This document shows positions 16,429 to 24,682 of a DNA stretch of 41,703 bases, one piece after another. Under the pieces are notes generated by a model. The model made no database searches and was not told where the DNA came from. It worked only from the letters and a program-made list of their open reading frames with translations. The translations under genes were made by a program, and so were the position numbers. The stretch is from an uncultured Bacteroidia bacterium. GTDB taxonomy: Bacteria; Bacteroidota; Bacteroidia; JANWVE01. The stretch is taken from NCBI GenBank assembly GCA_938028625.1, contig CALIZB010000087.1:1-41703 (forward strand). The letters run 5' to 3'. Numbering within the stretch: position 1 is the first letter of the stretch; each line of letters opens with the position of its first letter.

Positions 16429-19400
16429 TTATTTAACAATACTCATGCGTTTGAGGTCTGTGTAAGAACCTGCCTGCATTCTGTACATGTACATACCTGC
16501 GGGTAGGTCAGATGTATCAATCTGAAGAGTTTTAGCACCAGATACATTATCTTCTAAAATAGTTCTGATGACTTTACCTTCTAAACTCATCAATGTAATT
16601 ACCACGCGTTCTGTTTTAGGCACATAAATGTCTAAATTGGCGATGTTGTTAGTAGGATTAGGATAAGTTTGACCTAAATAATAGCTATTATTGGTCATAG
16701 CATTTTTAACTTCGGTACAAACCTCAACTACAACATAAGCTGTATCTGCATTTGAACAGCTATTTACATCAGTATATGTATAGATTACCATGTGAGAACC
16801 TACCCCTGCTGTACTTGGGTTAAATGTATTACCACCTGTAATGTATGCACCCCCAGAGTAAGTACCTCCTGCGGGCGTACCACCCATTAAGGTAAATGGA
16901 GCATCAGTAGTACAAACGGTATCTTGTGATGGAGGCACGTTATAGGTCACGCTCGGTAAAGGATTAACCACAATTTTGACTTTTACACGTGGGCTAGACT
17001 CACAAGTTCCGTTATCTGCGGTTACATAAGCTGAATATGTTGTCATAGCTACTCCTGTAATTGTAGCACCTGTAAAGAACGGTGTTCCGCCTGTCGGGTT
17101 ATCGTACCATTTAATAGTTCCTGTTCCTGACATAGTAATGGTAATGTTAGTACCTGCACAAACGGTATCATTAGGCATTATACTGGCAACGGTAGGTGCG
17201 GCTGGTAGAGGTATAACAGTTACAATAATCATGGTACGGTTAGAACTACAAGCCCCCATTTCCTCAGCTACGTAGAAAGTATCTGTTGCAGTGAGAACAG
17301 GAGTTGTAAATGTACCACCCGTAGCAAGAGAAGTGCCACCTGTCATTACATCATACCATTTCAGTGTACCTGTACCTACTGCGGTTGCTGTTAAAGTAGT
17401 ACTATTACCAGAGCAAATACTTAAATTAGCAGGAGGGGTTGTATTATTAGGTGCAGGCATAACAGGGCAGGTAATAATGTTGATGTTATCTATGTCTATC
17501 CAATAATCTCCGCTTCCCCATTTGGCTATCCAACGGAATACTACGTTTTGACCTGAGAATGCACCAGGTAGAGTGATAGATTTGTTTACAAACAAGTTAG
17601 AAGTTGTATGTGTAGTAGAAGTAATCACAGAACCAGGAAGTTTTGTAAAAGTTACGCCACAATCTAACGAGTACTCTAAATAAAGCGAGTCTGTAGTTGT
17701 TAAAGTGGTAGCTATACCACCTGGATTTGCATAACCTGTGTAGTCTACAATACGGTAATCAAAACTGAGTGTACTTGAGCTACCAAAAGGACCTAGTTTA
17801 GGCATGATAGCAAAAGAACTATTATTACCACCGTATAAATTAGCGGCAAAACCCATATCTGCGGTAGCACCGTGAGTACTACGAGCTTTAAAGTCAAAAG
17901 CAGAAGTGAGGTCTACTGTCCAGCCTGTAGGTACAGAAGCATCAGGGTAGCTGTTGAAGTTTTCAGCATAAGGTAAAGCTAATGGTGCAACCACAGTTCT
18001 ATTGACAGGCGTCATAGCATCATTAGAAGCATTACCATCAGCAGGAGTAGTCATAGCAGTAGAAGCATTAAACGTATATGTTCCTGCTGTGGTCATATTA
18101 AGAGTACCAGGCAACGTGAAAGTCACATTAGTTAAAGGAGCAAAACCACCTGCACCTACAGTATAAGTACCACTTAAAGTAGCTGTGGTAGCTCCTGTTA
18201 CGTTAACGGTTACGGGAATATTTGTACCTCCAGGTAACGTACTTGTACCATAGTTACGAATAGTAACGGTTACAGCTTCTGTGGCGCCATAACAACCTAC
18301 GGCTGGAGGGGCTACCAAATTAAGAATACCTACGTCATTAGGAAGACCATTTAAGCCGTCAAATTCATAAGCACCTATATCAGGGGCAAGATTGGGATTA
18401 AGACCTGGTTTTGGGCGAGTAAAGCCGTCATGGTCTATAGTTATTGTAACTACAGCAGCACCCGATTCAATAGGAGTATTAGTATTAGCAGGAATAGTAA
18501 GGTCATTATCTGCGGTAAAAGGAGCGTTAGTATTTGTAGCAGGTACAGAAACCGAATCTTGTAAAGTAGTAGCTTTCCATGCACCAAGATCATTAGAATT
18601 ACCTGTACCAATAATAGTACCTACTTTTCCTACAAAATGTTCTGTACCTGCAGTAGCCGCAGGAATATTGTAAGAATTATTGTTAATAGTTGCATTAGTA
18701 CCAAAGTTATAGCCCGCAACAAACCATACTGCTTTATGTTCTTTTTGTGTACTTGTACTTCCTGATGCGGTGAGTTTGTTAGCAAAAATATTATTCCGCA
18801 CGTCTACGGTTACAGTTGTAGAGGTTACACAAAATGCCGCAGATGCTGAACCTGCTGTACCTGCTGTACTATAATCCCCATAAATATGAACGCTATTATA
18901 CCATACTTTATAGTTAGTACCTCCAGCCAAGCGAATACCAAAAGGATTATAGATGTTACTTATACCCGAATAATGCGTAGTAGTAATATCATAGATTACA
19001 TTATTTGCAATAGTTGTATTTGTACCTGCGGTAACATTGATACCATAAGCTCCCCATCCTGATGTACTTGGAGAGGCAACTCCCCATATTTTATTACGGG
19101 TGATGTTTACATTATTTGTACCTGAACCAAACATGTCTATACCTGCATTTGTGGTTGCTACTGTAGGTAGTAAGCGAATATTAAATATCTGATTTTGACT
19201 GATATTGCCACCATTGATATTTTCTAAATGTATTCCTCTAAATACAACATAATCCGCGGGGGTATTAGAACCAATAATGTTTTGAGTAATAGTAAGGTTG
19301 TCATTTACTCCTGAAGTGGTACTAGATGAACGTACAGAGATACCTACATAAGCTTTTCTAATTTCATTATTTTGAATAGTAAGGTTATCATAGTCTATAC

Positions 19401-20016
19401 CATTAGTATTGCTGTTTGTTATTGTGGGCGTAGCACTACCATTAGCGGCATAAATACCCGCAATATAGGTAGATGTGGTATAAGAAGCTCCATCTAAATT
19501 ACCAATGATAACACAGTTCTTAATAGTATTGTTTGAACAATCTCCAACGGTAGAGCTACCTACTAAACGAATTACCGCAGTATTATTTACTGCACTAGTA
19601 TTAGCATTTACAATAGTTAAGTCTCTTTGCACAGGTGCGCCTGCAATATCCCCGTCAATAGTTACGTTGTCTGCACCGTTGAGTTCTATAACCCCACGAT
19701 TAGCCGGAGGTGTGCCTGATATAGTGGCTACTACCGTAGGAACGATATTTACAGATGTATAATTTGCACTTCCTGAACCGCTTGCATTTAAGGTAGCAGG
19801 AGTAGCACCTTCTGTGGTACTTCCTGTAATTGAAATGCTGATTACCCCTTGGTGTGTTCCCGCATTGATAGCACTGAATGCCGCGCCAAGAGTGGTGTAC
19901 GAACCCGTGGGCGTTCCTGCCGTTGCTGTAAGGTTAACCTGAGCAAGTGCAGGTTTACTTAATAAACCTATGAGCAAGATTAAACTGATTTTGATTTTTT
20001 TTGATAACATACGCAT
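16429..20016 (-). CDS. Large T9SS-exported beta-helix/Ig-like surface protein
   Basis: This 1195-residue exported protein has a signal peptide (ISLILLIGLLSKPALAQ). A right-handed parallel beta-helix region of repeated Asn/Ile-rich rungs (DNVTIDGD, NNTIKNCVI, YDNLTIQNNEIRKAYVGI, GGNISQNQIFNIR, NVNITRNKIWG) spans about residues 100-450. A CARDB-like domain follows (VGILNLVAPPAV... around 565-675), then a choice-of-anchor-J/cleaved-adhesin-like sandwich (PYAENFNSYPDASVPTGW). Ig-like repeats with paired SICSGNSTTLTATA and DTVCAGTNITITM segments come next. The end is a type A sorting domain (QTYPNPTNNIANLDIYV... GMYMYRMQAG). The modular make-up suggests carbohydrate or surface binding. No catalytic residues can be assigned. 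Two start codons (20016, 20010) are possible. Confidence 0.87.
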   Translation of the reverse strand: MRMLSKKIKISLILLIGLLSKPALAQVNLTATAGTPTGSYTTLGAAFSAINAGTHQGVISISITGSTTEGATPATLNASGSGSANYTSVNIVPTVVATISGTPPANRGVIELNGADNVTIDGDIAGAPVQRDLTIVNANTSAVNNTAVIRLVGSSTVGDCSNNTIKNCVIIGNLDGASYTTSTYIAGIYAANGSATPTITNSNTNGIDYDNLTIQNNEIRKAYVGISVRSSSTTSGVNDNLTITQNIIGSNTPADYVVFRGIHLENINGGNISQNQIFNIRLLPTVATTNAGIDMFGSGTNNVNITRNKIWGVASPSTSGWGAYGINVTAGTNTTIANNVIYDITTTHYSGISNIYNPFGIRLAGGTNYKVWYNSVHIYGDYSTAGTAGSASAAFCVTSTTVTVDVRNNIFANKLTASGSTSTQKEHKAVWFVAGYNFGTNATINNNSYNIPAATAGTEHFVGKVGTIIGTGNSNDLGAWKATTLQDSVSVPATNTNAPFTADNDLTIPANTNTPIESGAAVVTITIDHDGFTRPKPGLNPNLAPDIGAYEFDGLNGLPNDVGILNLVAPPAVGCYGATEAVTVTIRNYGTSTLPGGTNIPVTVNVTGATTATLSGTYTVGAGGFAPLTNVTFTLPGTLNMTTAGTYTFNASTAMTTPADGNASNDAMTPVNRTVVAPLALPYAENFNSYPDASVPTGWTVDLTSAFDFKARSTHGATADMGFAANLYGGNNSSFAIMPKLGPFGSSSTLSFDYRIVDYTGYANPGGIATTLTTTDSLYLEYSLDCGVTFTKLPGSVITSTTHTTSNLFVNKSITLPGAFSGQNVVFRWIAKWGSGDYWIDIDNINIITCPVMPAPNNTTPPANLSICSGNSTTLTATAVGTGTLKWYDVMTGGTSLATGGTFTTPVLTATDTFYVAEEMGACSSNRTMIIVTVIPLPAAPTVASIMPNDTVCAGTNITITMSGTGTIKWYDNPTGGTPFFTGATITGVAMTTYSAYVTADNGTCESSPRVKVKIVVNPLPSVTYNVPPSQDTVCTTDAPFTLMGGTPAGGTYSGGAYITGGNTFNPSTAGVGSHMVIYTYTDVNSCSNADTAYVVVEVCTEVKNAMTNNSYYLGQTYPNPTNNIANLDIYVPKTERVVITLMSLEGKVIRTILEDNVSGAKTLQIDTSDLPAGMYMYRMQAGSYTDLKRMSIVK

Positions 20017-20039
20017 AAAGCATGAAATTTAATTCAAAG

Positions 20040-20047
20040 CAAAAATA
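20040..20047 (-). promoter_or_regulatory. -7 box TATTTTTG of the beta-helix T9SS gene
   Basis: The minus-strand sequence matches TAnnTTTG 23 nt before the start at 20016. No TTG stands at standard spacing upstream. Confidence 0.45.
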
Positions 20048-20209
20048 ATATTATTTTCAATATAGTGGTTCATTTATTTAGTATTTTTGATATAAAAAAA
20101 GTCAATAACATAGATAAAACACGCTTATATAAAAGAGTACAAAAAATCGTTAAGCAAATTATACTGTGGCTTTAGCCTTGCCTGAACGCAAATTATTTTT
20201 GTACACAAA

Positions 20210-20869
20210 CTATTCTTTCCATATTTGAGGAAAAAGCAGGAGGCTTGTTCCTACAAAAGCAACTATCATTGCCAGAAGGCTTAAAAAATTAGGATAAGAT
20301 ATACTTCTTTCCAAGCCGTCCATAGCATTTTTGGAAACTTTAATAAGAACTGTCAGTAAAGGAACAAATACAGGCATGCCCAGAATAGCTAGCAGTCCTG
20401 AATTTTGATTTACTGATATACTACTCAAAGCAGATATAAAAGTCAGTACTACGGCAAACGCTATACTACCTAAAACAAGATTAAGCAAAAAAATAACTAT
20501 ATCTTGTACAGGATTACCCATAATTATAGCATAAAATCCATAATTAAGTAAAGAAAGAACTGTCATCATGGCACTATTGTAAATAATTTTACTCATAATA
20601 ATTGACAGTGCTGAGACCTGTGTGTACAAAAAAATATTTACCCCGCTTTCTTCCTGCACAAAAGATTTTCCCATAAGTTGAATAGCATTGAACAGCATCA
20701 ATATCCAGAAAAGCGCATTCCAAAGTACAGGGTGTATTTGTTTTACTACTAAGTACAGTACGAATGAAGTACAAAACACATATAGAACCAGCCCATAAAA
20801 AGCAGTTCTTCTTCGCCACTCTGTACGCCATTCTTTTTGTAACAATAACCTGATTTCCTTTCTGTTCAT
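20210..20869 (-). CDS. ccmB: CcmB-type heme exporter membrane subunit
   Basis: The 219-residue protein is almost wholly hydrophobic with about six membrane segments. It shows the CcmB layout: an N-terminal LLQKEWRTEWRRR cytoplasmic start, then LMLFNAIQLMGKSFVQEESG, LSIIMSKIIYN and LGSIAFAVVLTFISALSSISVNQNSGLLAILGMPVFVPLLTVL. CcmB pairs with the ATPase CcmA in cytochrome c maturation. Neither ccmA nor ccmC/E/F is next to it here. A full promoter lies just upstream in the divergent region. Confidence 0.87.
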   Translation of the reverse strand: MNRKEIRLLLQKEWRTEWRRRTAFYGLVLYVFCTSFVLYLVVKQIHPVLWNALFWILMLFNAIQLMGKSFVQEESGVNIFLYTQVSALSIIMSKIIYNSAMMTVLSLLNYGFYAIIMGNPVQDIVIFLLNLVLGSIAFAVVLTFISALSSISVNQNSGLLAILGMPVFVPLLTVLIKVSKNAMDGLERSISYPNFLSLLAMIVAFVGTSLLLFPQIWKE

Positions 20870-20879
20870 GTATTCTCAG

Positions 20880-20912
20880 CAAAAGTAATAAAGAATGGCT
20901 ACCTAAGTCAAA
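20880..20912 (-). promoter_or_regulatory. Promoter of ccmB (-33 TTTG, -7 TACTTTTG)
   Basis: On the minus strand TTTG (20909-20912) and TACTTTTG (20880-20887) are 21 bp apart; the -7 box ends 10 nt before the ATG. Confidence 0.58.
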
Positions 20913-20920
20913 AAAATACT

Positions 20921-20928
20921 TATTTTTG
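20921..20928 (+). promoter_or_regulatory. -7 box TATTTTTG of the small secreted protein gene
   Basis: This plus-strand TAnnTTTG match contains the TTG used as start by the ORF track (20926), so the ATG at 20950 is the real start. It is divergent from the ccmB promoter. Confidence 0.5.
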
Positions 20929-20949
20929 CTTGTAAAATCAAGGTGTAAT

Positions 20950-21405
20950 ATGTATCGTATTTTTGTTTTGTGTGTAGTTATGGTAAATTTTGTTCTCTCT
21001 GCCACAGCTCAGAGCAAGCCGAAAGAAAAGCCTCGTCCGTTTACACAAATTAAGGTTAATGATTATTTTACATTAGATAACAAAGAATTTGTTTGTATTG
21101 CTACCTTGCAGTACGGAGAAGTTATTATTGGAGATACTATGGACGTGTACACCACCAAAGGTCTTATGGGAAAATGCAGGATTATAGAATTGGAAAATCC
21201 TTATACAGAAGAGAAAATAACCATAAAACATGCTGTAGCAAGTTTAAAAGTAACTGCAAAAGCCTTTAATTGCTCTATTGACGAACAGTGTTACTTGGTT
21301 ACCAAAGACAAACTGCCTTATGGCGTACGCATACAAAGGTTTCCCCAAAAAATTCAGAAAGACACTGTAAAAACGATTAAAGATACACTGAAAAAAGCAC
21401 CTTAA
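20950..21405 (+). CDS. Small secreted protein with a possible EF-Tu domain-2-like barrel
   Basis: From the ATG at 20950 the protein has 151 residues, with a signal peptide (MYRIFVLCVVMVNFVLSATAQ). After a KPKEKPRP linker comes a beta-rich core, FVCIATLQYGEVIIGDTMDVYTTKGLMGKCRIIELENPYTEEKITIKHAVASLKV. Its G-x-v-x-x-G-D spacing and strand order recall the second, beta-barrel domain of translational GTPases. Two cysteines (NCSIDEQC) follow near residue 120, and a Lys/Thr-rich tail (KDTVKTIKDTLKKAP) ends the protein. I recognise no named family. The gene precedes the (p)ppGpp enzyme by 52 bp, but that gene has its own promoter. Confidence 0.6.
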   Translation: MYRIFVLCVVMVNFVLSATAQSKPKEKPRPFTQIKVNDYFTLDNKEFVCIATLQYGEVIIGDTMDVYTTKGLMGKCRIIELENPYTEEKITIKHAVASLKVTAKAFNCSIDEQCYLVTKDKLPYGVRIQRFPQKIQKDTVKTIKDTLKKAP

Positions 21406-21417
21406 ATGAAACAAAAC

Positions 21418-21448
21418 TTGAAAAATGCCGCTTTTTTGTGTATTTTTG
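21418..21448 (+). promoter_or_regulatory. Promoter of the (p)ppGpp synthetase/hydrolase gene (-33 TTG, -7 TATTTTTG)
   Basis: TTG (21418-21420) and TATTTTTG (21441-21448) are 20 bp apart and the -7 box ends 9 nt before the ATG at 21458. The ORF-track start at 21425 lies between the two elements and so cannot be used from this promoter. Confidence 0.65.
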
Positions 21449-21457
21449 TGTATTGAT

Positions 21458-23713
21458 ATGGACGCAACCGAATTAGAGAAAAAAGCAATACTCAACCGAT
21501 ATAAAGCTTTATACCGTAGTTGCAAGCATTTTTCTAAGGAAGAGCTCAAATTTGTTCGTAAAGCCTTCAATTTTGCTAATAATGCTCATAAAGACATACG
21601 AAGAAAATCAGGAGAACCGTATATCTTCCACCCTATTGCTGTTGCCCAGATTGTAGCCACAGAAATAGGATTAGATGCAACTTCGGTTGCTTGTGCTTTA
21701 TTACATGATGTTATAGAAGATACCGTAGCTGAAGAAGAAGATATTCGGAGAGATTTTGGGGAAACAGTCTTAAAAATTATTTTAGGACTGACCAAAATAT
21801 CTGGGGTTTTTGAATACGAAAGCGAACAGGCAGAAAATTTCAGACGTATGCTTTTGACTATGTCTGACGATATTCGGGTAATACTCATAAAGTTTGCAGA
21901 CCGCCTGCATAATATGCGCACATTAGAACACATGCAGCCAGACAAACGCTTGAAGATTGCATCAGAAACTTTGTACTTGTATGCACCGCTGGCAGGAAGG
22001 CTAGGGTTGTACAATATAAAGACAGAAATGGAAGACCTTTCTTTCAAGTTTACAGAACCAGAAGAATACAGCAAAATACTTTCCCAAATGCGGGCAACCC
22101 GTTTTGAACGAGAAAAATTTATTCAGGAATTTATTGCCCCGCTAAAATTAGAACTTATGAAAACAGGGTTAAATTTTGAAATAAAAGGACGCACTAAGTC
22201 TATTTATTCCATATACCGCAAAATGCAAGCCCAGAATATCCCATTTGAACAAGTATTTGACTTATTTGCTATCCGTATCATTATTGATATTCCAGAACCT
22301 TATATGCGGGAAGTGCTTAACGACAAGCAATTGGAGGAAGTAATTAGCGCACAAAGGCAGAGAGAAAAAGATGCGTGTTTTAAAATATACAATGTTATTA
22401 CTTCTTTATATCATTCCAACCCCAATCGACTGAGGGACTGGATAAATACCCCCAAAGCTAATGGCTATGAGGCTTTGCATACTACAGTAATGTCCAAAAC
22501 GGGCAGATGGGTAGAAGTACAAATACGTACCCGCCGTATGGACGATATAGCAGAGAGAGGTCTAGCTGCACACTGGAAGTACAAAGAAAAAAGTCAGGCA
22601 AATACCTTTGATAAAATAGTCAGTGATATACGCAATATGGTCGCTTTTCAACAAAATCATAATGCCGAAGATTTCGTAAACGATTTCAAACTTAACTTTT
22701 TTACTGACGAAATTTATACGTTTACTCCCAAAGGAAAAATGCTTATCCTACCTAAAAATGCTACTGTATTGGATTTTGCTTATGAAATACATGGTAACAT
22801 AGGCAATCGGTGTATAGGAGCAAAAGTAAACAATAAACTAGTTGGCAGAGACTATCCGCTTTCTAACGGCGACCAAGTAGAGATATTGACTTCTGACAAA
22901 CAACAGCCCGAAGAAGAATGGATAAATTTAGTCAAAACAGCTAAAGCCAGTTCCATGATAAAAGATGCGATTAAATCTCAAAAAAAACAGATTGCCGAAA
23001 AAGGATACGATATGTTAGTCCAAAAGTTAAAAAGTCTGAACATAGAACCTACACATAAAAATCTTTCTCGCATGCAGTTGTACTTCAAAATAAATGACCT
23101 TGCCGCATGGAACTATGCTATCGGTTCAGGTAAATTTCCTTTACATTTGTTAGATGAATACGCCAAAACTCCAGACCTTAAAAAAAAGAAAATTGTAGAT
23201 AGTTCAGACAATAAAAGCATATCCGAGGTAGTCAAAAGGCTCAATAAAGACATGCAAACTATCAGCAGTACAACCAAAAACCTTCGTTTTGAATATGCTT
23301 TTTGCTGTAACCCTATACCCGGTGATGCCATTGTGGGTTTTTATTTTCCTGAAAAAGGAATAGAAGTACATCAAATTAAGTGTGCTAATGCGATTAAGTT
23401 GATGAGTCATCACGGAAATAGAATTGTCAATGTAAAATGGAATGAACAAAAAGAAGTAGCTTTTTTGGCAGGAATAAAAATAAATGGTGCAGACAGAATC
23501 GGTATTGTAAAAGATATTACGAATGTAATCTCTGCCGAAGAACAAATCAATATGCGAAGTGTAAATATTGACAGTAACGGTGGTATTTTTGAAGGTACGC
23601 TTATGCTCTATATCCAAGATACACAACAGTTAGAACATTTGATAGAAAAACTAGAAAAAATAGAAGGTGTACTCTCTGTTATTCGTTTTGATACATACAG
23701 TATGGCACAATAA
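21458..23713 (+). CDS. Bifunctional (p)ppGpp synthetase/hydrolase (RelA/SpoT family)
   Basis: This long Rel protein makes and degrades (p)ppGpp in the stringent response. With the ATG at 21458 it has 751 residues. The HD hydrolase domain is intact (GEPYIFHPIAVAQ with His58, LLHDVIEDT with His83-Asp84, KFADRLHNMRTLEH). The synthetase domain follows (KGRTKSIYSIYRKM, DLFAIRIII, YEALHTTVMSKTGRWVEVQIRTRRMDDIAERGLAAHWKYK). Then come a TGS domain (IYTFTPKGKMLILPKNATVLDFAYEIH), a zinc-finger-like region (YAFCCNPIPGDAIVGF) and a C-terminal ACT domain (VAFLAGIKINGADRIGIVKDIT). Both catalytic halves look functional. It has its own promoter and converges on the next gene with 14 bp between stops. Confidence 0.96.
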   Translation: MDATELEKKAILNRYKALYRSCKHFSKEELKFVRKAFNFANNAHKDIRRKSGEPYIFHPIAVAQIVATEIGLDATSVACALLHDVIEDTVAEEEDIRRDFGETVLKIILGLTKISGVFEYESEQAENFRRMLLTMSDDIRVILIKFADRLHNMRTLEHMQPDKRLKIASETLYLYAPLAGRLGLYNIKTEMEDLSFKFTEPEEYSKILSQMRATRFEREKFIQEFIAPLKLELMKTGLNFEIKGRTKSIYSIYRKMQAQNIPFEQVFDLFAIRIIIDIPEPYMREVLNDKQLEEVISAQRQREKDACFKIYNVITSLYHSNPNRLRDWINTPKANGYEALHTTVMSKTGRWVEVQIRTRRMDDIAERGLAAHWKYKEKSQANTFDKIVSDIRNMVAFQQNHNAEDFVNDFKLNFFTDEIYTFTPKGKMLILPKNATVLDFAYEIHGNIGNRCIGAKVNNKLVGRDYPLSNGDQVEILTSDKQQPEEEWINLVKTAKASSMIKDAIKSQKKQIAEKGYDMLVQKLKSLNIEPTHKNLSRMQLYFKINDLAAWNYAIGSGKFPLHLLDEYAKTPDLKKKKIVDSSDNKSISEVVKRLNKDMQTISSTTKNLRFEYAFCCNPIPGDAIVGFYFPEKGIEVHQIKCANAIKLMSHHGNRIVNVKWNEQKEVAFLAGIKINGADRIGIVKDITNVISAEEQINMRSVNIDSNGGIFEGTLMLYIQDTQQLEHLIEKLEKIEGVLSVIRFDTYSMAQ

Positions 23714-23727
23714 CGATTATGCTGTTT

Positions 23728-24228
23728 TTATTTTTCAGAGAGGTTAAGATATATGGTTACAGAACGTTGTTTTTCAGGAAAATCAAAAGCAGAGTTGGTA
23801 ATCTTGGGAAACTCAATCAATAATTCATCTGCTTTGGATAAATCAAAACTTTTTTCTTGCCGTACTTTTTCTATAAGCATTCGCGTAGTAAAAGAAATTT
23901 GATTATTTTGTATAGGCGCAGAGTATATTTTTTCAGGACTACTTTTATTTTTGGTGATAATCATATAAATATCTGCTGTTCCTGAAAATAAACTTGCGGG
24001 AATATTTTTACCTTGTATAGTTAAGGTTGTAATTTTATCTACATTTTGTGGAGTGATGATAGGAGGGAGATTATCGTTATACTTGCCAATTTTAGTCTTT
24101 CCTATCTTGATAATAGTAGAAAGCACAGTTTTTTCTTGTTTTTCTTGACCGTATCCAATTTGCATAAAAATAAATATAACAAATGATAATATACTTACTT
24201 TTATTAGATTAAAATGTAAAGTTTTCAT
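23728..24228 (-). CDS. Secreted hypothetical protein
   Basis: From the ATG at 24228 the protein has 166 residues, with a signal peptide (MKTLHFNLIKVSILSFVIFIFMQIGYGQ). A beta-rich mature part follows (TLTIQGKNIPASLFSGTADIYMIITKN, ISFTTRMLIEKVRQEKSFDLSKADELLIEF, RSVTIYLNLSEK). I recognise no family. The ORF-track start at 24261 precedes the -7 box at 24234-24241, so it is rejected. The gene lies downstream of the methyltransferase relic on the same strand but has its own promoter. Confidence 0.58.
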   Translation of the reverse strand: MKTLHFNLIKVSILSFVIFIFMQIGYGQEKQEKTVLSTIIKIGKTKIGKYNDNLPPIITPQNVDKITTLTIQGKNIPASLFSGTADIYMIITKNKSSPEKIYSAPIQNNQISFTTRMLIEKVRQEKSFDLSKADELLIEFPKITNSAFDFPEKQRSVTIYLNLSEK

Positions 24229-24233
24229 GACCA

Positions 24234-24263
24234 CAAAATTACAAAATAATTTGCAATACACAA
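24234..24263 (-). promoter_or_regulatory. Promoter of the secreted hypothetical (-33 TTG, -7 TAATTTTG)
   Basis: On the minus strand TTG (24261-24263) and TAATTTTG (24234-24241) are 19 bp apart; the -7 box ends 5 nt before the ATG at 24228. Confidence 0.58.
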
Positions 24264-24312
24264 TGGTATAGGTTGTGTGCTGTGCAAAACAAAAAAGATG
24301 TTATTTGTACTG

Positions 24313-24622
24313 TTAAAATAAGGAATATGTTATTTTTTTGATTTTATTATATTCATTAGTTTCTGTATTTTCAATAATAAACTCTTCCAATGCTTTTTTG
24401 TTATAGGCTTTAAGATTAGGTTCTCCGTTATCTCTTTTGTCTAATTCATCTTTATAGATTTAAAGAGCGACCATCACCACAAGCTGGGTCTAAAATTGCT
24501 TTTCCCAAAATACTTGGGCTATCAAAACCTATATCAGATAAAATCTTTTCTACTATAAAACGTGGAGTATAAACCTTGCCTAATAGTTTTTGATTGTCGT
24601 ACTTTTTATTCAGCGAAGCCAT
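24313..24622 (-). pseudogene. Doubly deleted relic of an N6-adenine DNA methyltransferase
   Basis: This 310-bp stretch is too short and broken for the ORF track. Read on the minus strand from the ATG at 24622, it encodes 56 residues including GKVYTPRFIVEKIL and AILDPACGDG, the AdoMet-binding start of N6-adenine methyltransferases, then stops at 24452-24454. In another frame it continues as YKDELDKRDNGEPNL joined directly to KAYNKKALEEFIIEN, ending at 24313. Those two blocks match ELDKRDNGKPN and KAYNKKIIEEFIVE of the ORF at 202-645, where they are about 85 residues apart. So two internal deletions have removed the catalytic centre and most of the recognition domain. The DNA of the matching blocks is also close (for example GATAACGGA and GAAGAGTTTAT are shared). 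It cannot be functional as a methyltransferase. The rest of the 24229-24682 gap holds only AT-rich sequence and the promoter of the next gene. Confidence 0.82.
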
Positions 24623-24682
24623 TATAGTTGAGATTTGTGGAATTTAGCAAAATTTAATACCTCATTAAATAGGTTTTTATAT

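Noticed and set aside
16429-20016. Possible tandem DNA repeats in the beta-helix gene
   Set aside because: The repetition is protein-level (Thr/Asn/Gly-rich strands and similar codons); I see no exact tandem DNA unit.
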